From Prauserella endophytica (GTDB lineage: Bacteria; Actinomycetota; Actinomycetes; Mycobacteriales; Pseudonocardiaceae): a stretch of 64,000 bases of DNA. Below, one piece after another: positions 63,375 through 64,000 of the stretch. Within the stretch, counting starts at the first letter, position 1. Every line of letters starts with the position of its first letter. Made by a program: the position numbers and the translations under genes. The stretch covers positions 310,001-374,000 of the forward strand of contig NZ_SWMS01000005.1 in assembly GCF_005146945.1 (NCBI RefSeq). The letters are read 5' to 3'. A model generated the notes under the pieces. The model did no database searches. It worked only from the letters and a program-made list of their open reading frames with translations, and had not been told where the DNA came from.

Positions 63375-64000
63375 GCGTCCACTCCGTCGGTGACCGGGGT
63401 CCCCGCCCGCAGTTGGGCGAGACGGCTCCGTGCCCGAGCGCTGATGCTGCCGATTCGTGTTCCAGGGGCCGCCGTCGCGTACTCGTCCTGCAGGTACTGG
63501 CGCTCCTTCAACTGGTTCCCCCCTCGTCCGTCGGCCAGATCGAGCACCAACTGCACACGATCGACGTAGTAGCGGAAGGCTGGCGCCTGAGCAACGACCG
63601 TTCGGGCGACGTCGCGGCCCCGAGCCAGCAGGTAGTAGTCGTGTCGCGAGGTCCGGCCGACTCGACCATGGCGGCGACGCACGACCAGCCCCGCGCTGCG
63701 TAGGACCGCCAGGGCGTCATCGAGCGGCTCGTAGGCGCCGAAATGGTGACGCAGCATCGGGTATCGGCGTACCTCGGGCTCCTCGGAGTCGAGGATCTGT
63801 GCCGCCAAGTCCAGTAGTCTCGGCTCCCCGCTGCGCTCGTAGTCGTTGAGCAACTCGTCGGCGAGGAAATCGGGACTCCGTAGCCAGAAGTCCAGCTTCT
63901 GCAGCCGAAGCTGCCCCTCCACGATTCCGACAGCATCCGTCAGGGCCGCGTCGTCACGGATCGGCGCAGAGAGGGGTTCGGCAGCGCCGTCGATCAACAA
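63371..64000 (-). CDS. Middle-component-like protein of the SMC/ABC three-component system, 5' end outside window
   Basis: The visible 209 codons run to the window edge, so the true start may lie to the right. RLQKLDFWLRSPDFLADELL resembles the conserved N-terminal helices of ABC-3C middle components. A winged-helix-like part follows (DDALAVLRSAGLVVRRRHGR, TSRHDYYLLARGRDVARTVV). Its stop overlaps the ATPase start, so the order is middle component, ATPase, nuclease. The family assignment is by pattern and context, not by a database search. Confidence 0.65.
   Translation of the reverse strand: MLIDGAAEPLSAPIRDDAALTDAVGIVEGQLRLQKLDFWLRSPDFLADELLNDYERSGEPRLLDLAAQILDSEEPEVRRYPMLRHHFGAYEPLDDALAVLRSAGLVVRRRHGRVGRTSRHDYYLLARGRDVARTVVAQAPAFRYYVDRVQLVLDLADGRGGNQLKERQYLQDEYATAAPGTRIGSISARARSRLAQLRAGTPVTDGVDA

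Overview
The window looks like chromosome from a high-GC actinomycete of the Pseudonocardiaceae type (Amycolatopsis, Prauserella or Saccharomonospora-like). The evidence is the very GC-rich third codon positions, frequent GTG and TTG starts, IdeR-type iron boxes, a deazaflavin (F420)-type reductase domain, an LAxTG sortase signal, an actinomycete SpdB-like mobile-element protein, and recurrent GCAGTGAAGGCCACC...GGTGGCCTTCACTGC hairpins. Genus assignment is inference.

From 1 to 7.3 kb there is a catabolic locus that fits the complete non-phosphorylating L-fucose route. It holds a sugar ABC ATPase, a lactonase, an aldose dehydrogenase and a fuconate dehydratase leftward, then an FAH-type hydrolase and an SDR rightward. 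A GntR/FCD regulator follows, and operator-like ACATC-N-GATGT sites lie in the central promoter region and (imperfectly) before the regulator. A TetR gene follows at 7.4 kb. At 8.0-11.8 kb is a copper cassette (csoR, copZ-like, an exported His-rich protein, copA) with CsoR-like boxes, ending against a broken marR. At 12.1-18.2 kb is an iron-box-controlled heme uptake locus (hmuTUV plus two surface proteins, one with two HtaA domains and an LAYTG sorting signal). At 18.3-24.1 kb are a copper amine oxidase, two APC permeases and an IclR regulator. At 24.2-32.9 kb are housekeeping and accessory genes (XRE regulator, YceI, aldo/keto reductase, a FabR/DesT-like TetR with its ferredoxin reductase/desaturase operon, MBL hydrolase, NUDIX, MFS). 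At 33.0-43.5 kb is a myo-inositol locus (iolG, LacI, a TIM-barrel isomerase/dehydratase, an ABC transporter, iolC, an aldolase, iolB, iolD). From 43.5 to 50.5 kb is a mixed stretch with gene remnants, a glycosyltransferase, a DNA-binding/Clp-N protein, a reductase-hemerythrin fusion, VOC and YCII proteins and an Excalibur-like protein.

From about 50.5 kb codon use becomes less GC-biased and the content becomes that of a mobile defence island. A decayed stretch leads into an SpdB/DUF2637 protein. It is followed, on the minus strand, by two candidate immune operons. The first (52.6-58.9 kb) encodes a small winged-helix-like protein, an LCAT-type lipase and a 1438-residue caspase-like/NACHT/WD40 protein, preceded by a perfect 16+16 bp inverted repeat. 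The second (59.2 kb to the window end) encodes a middle-component-like protein, an SMC/Rad50-like ATPase with a Cys4 zinc motif and a PD-(D/E)xK nuclease-like protein, which resembles ABC three-component or Lamassu-type systems. These two operons are the most interesting content of the window.

Intergenic hairpins of one repeat family occupy all four convergent gene gaps wider than about 100 bp in the core half and probably act as bidirectional terminators.
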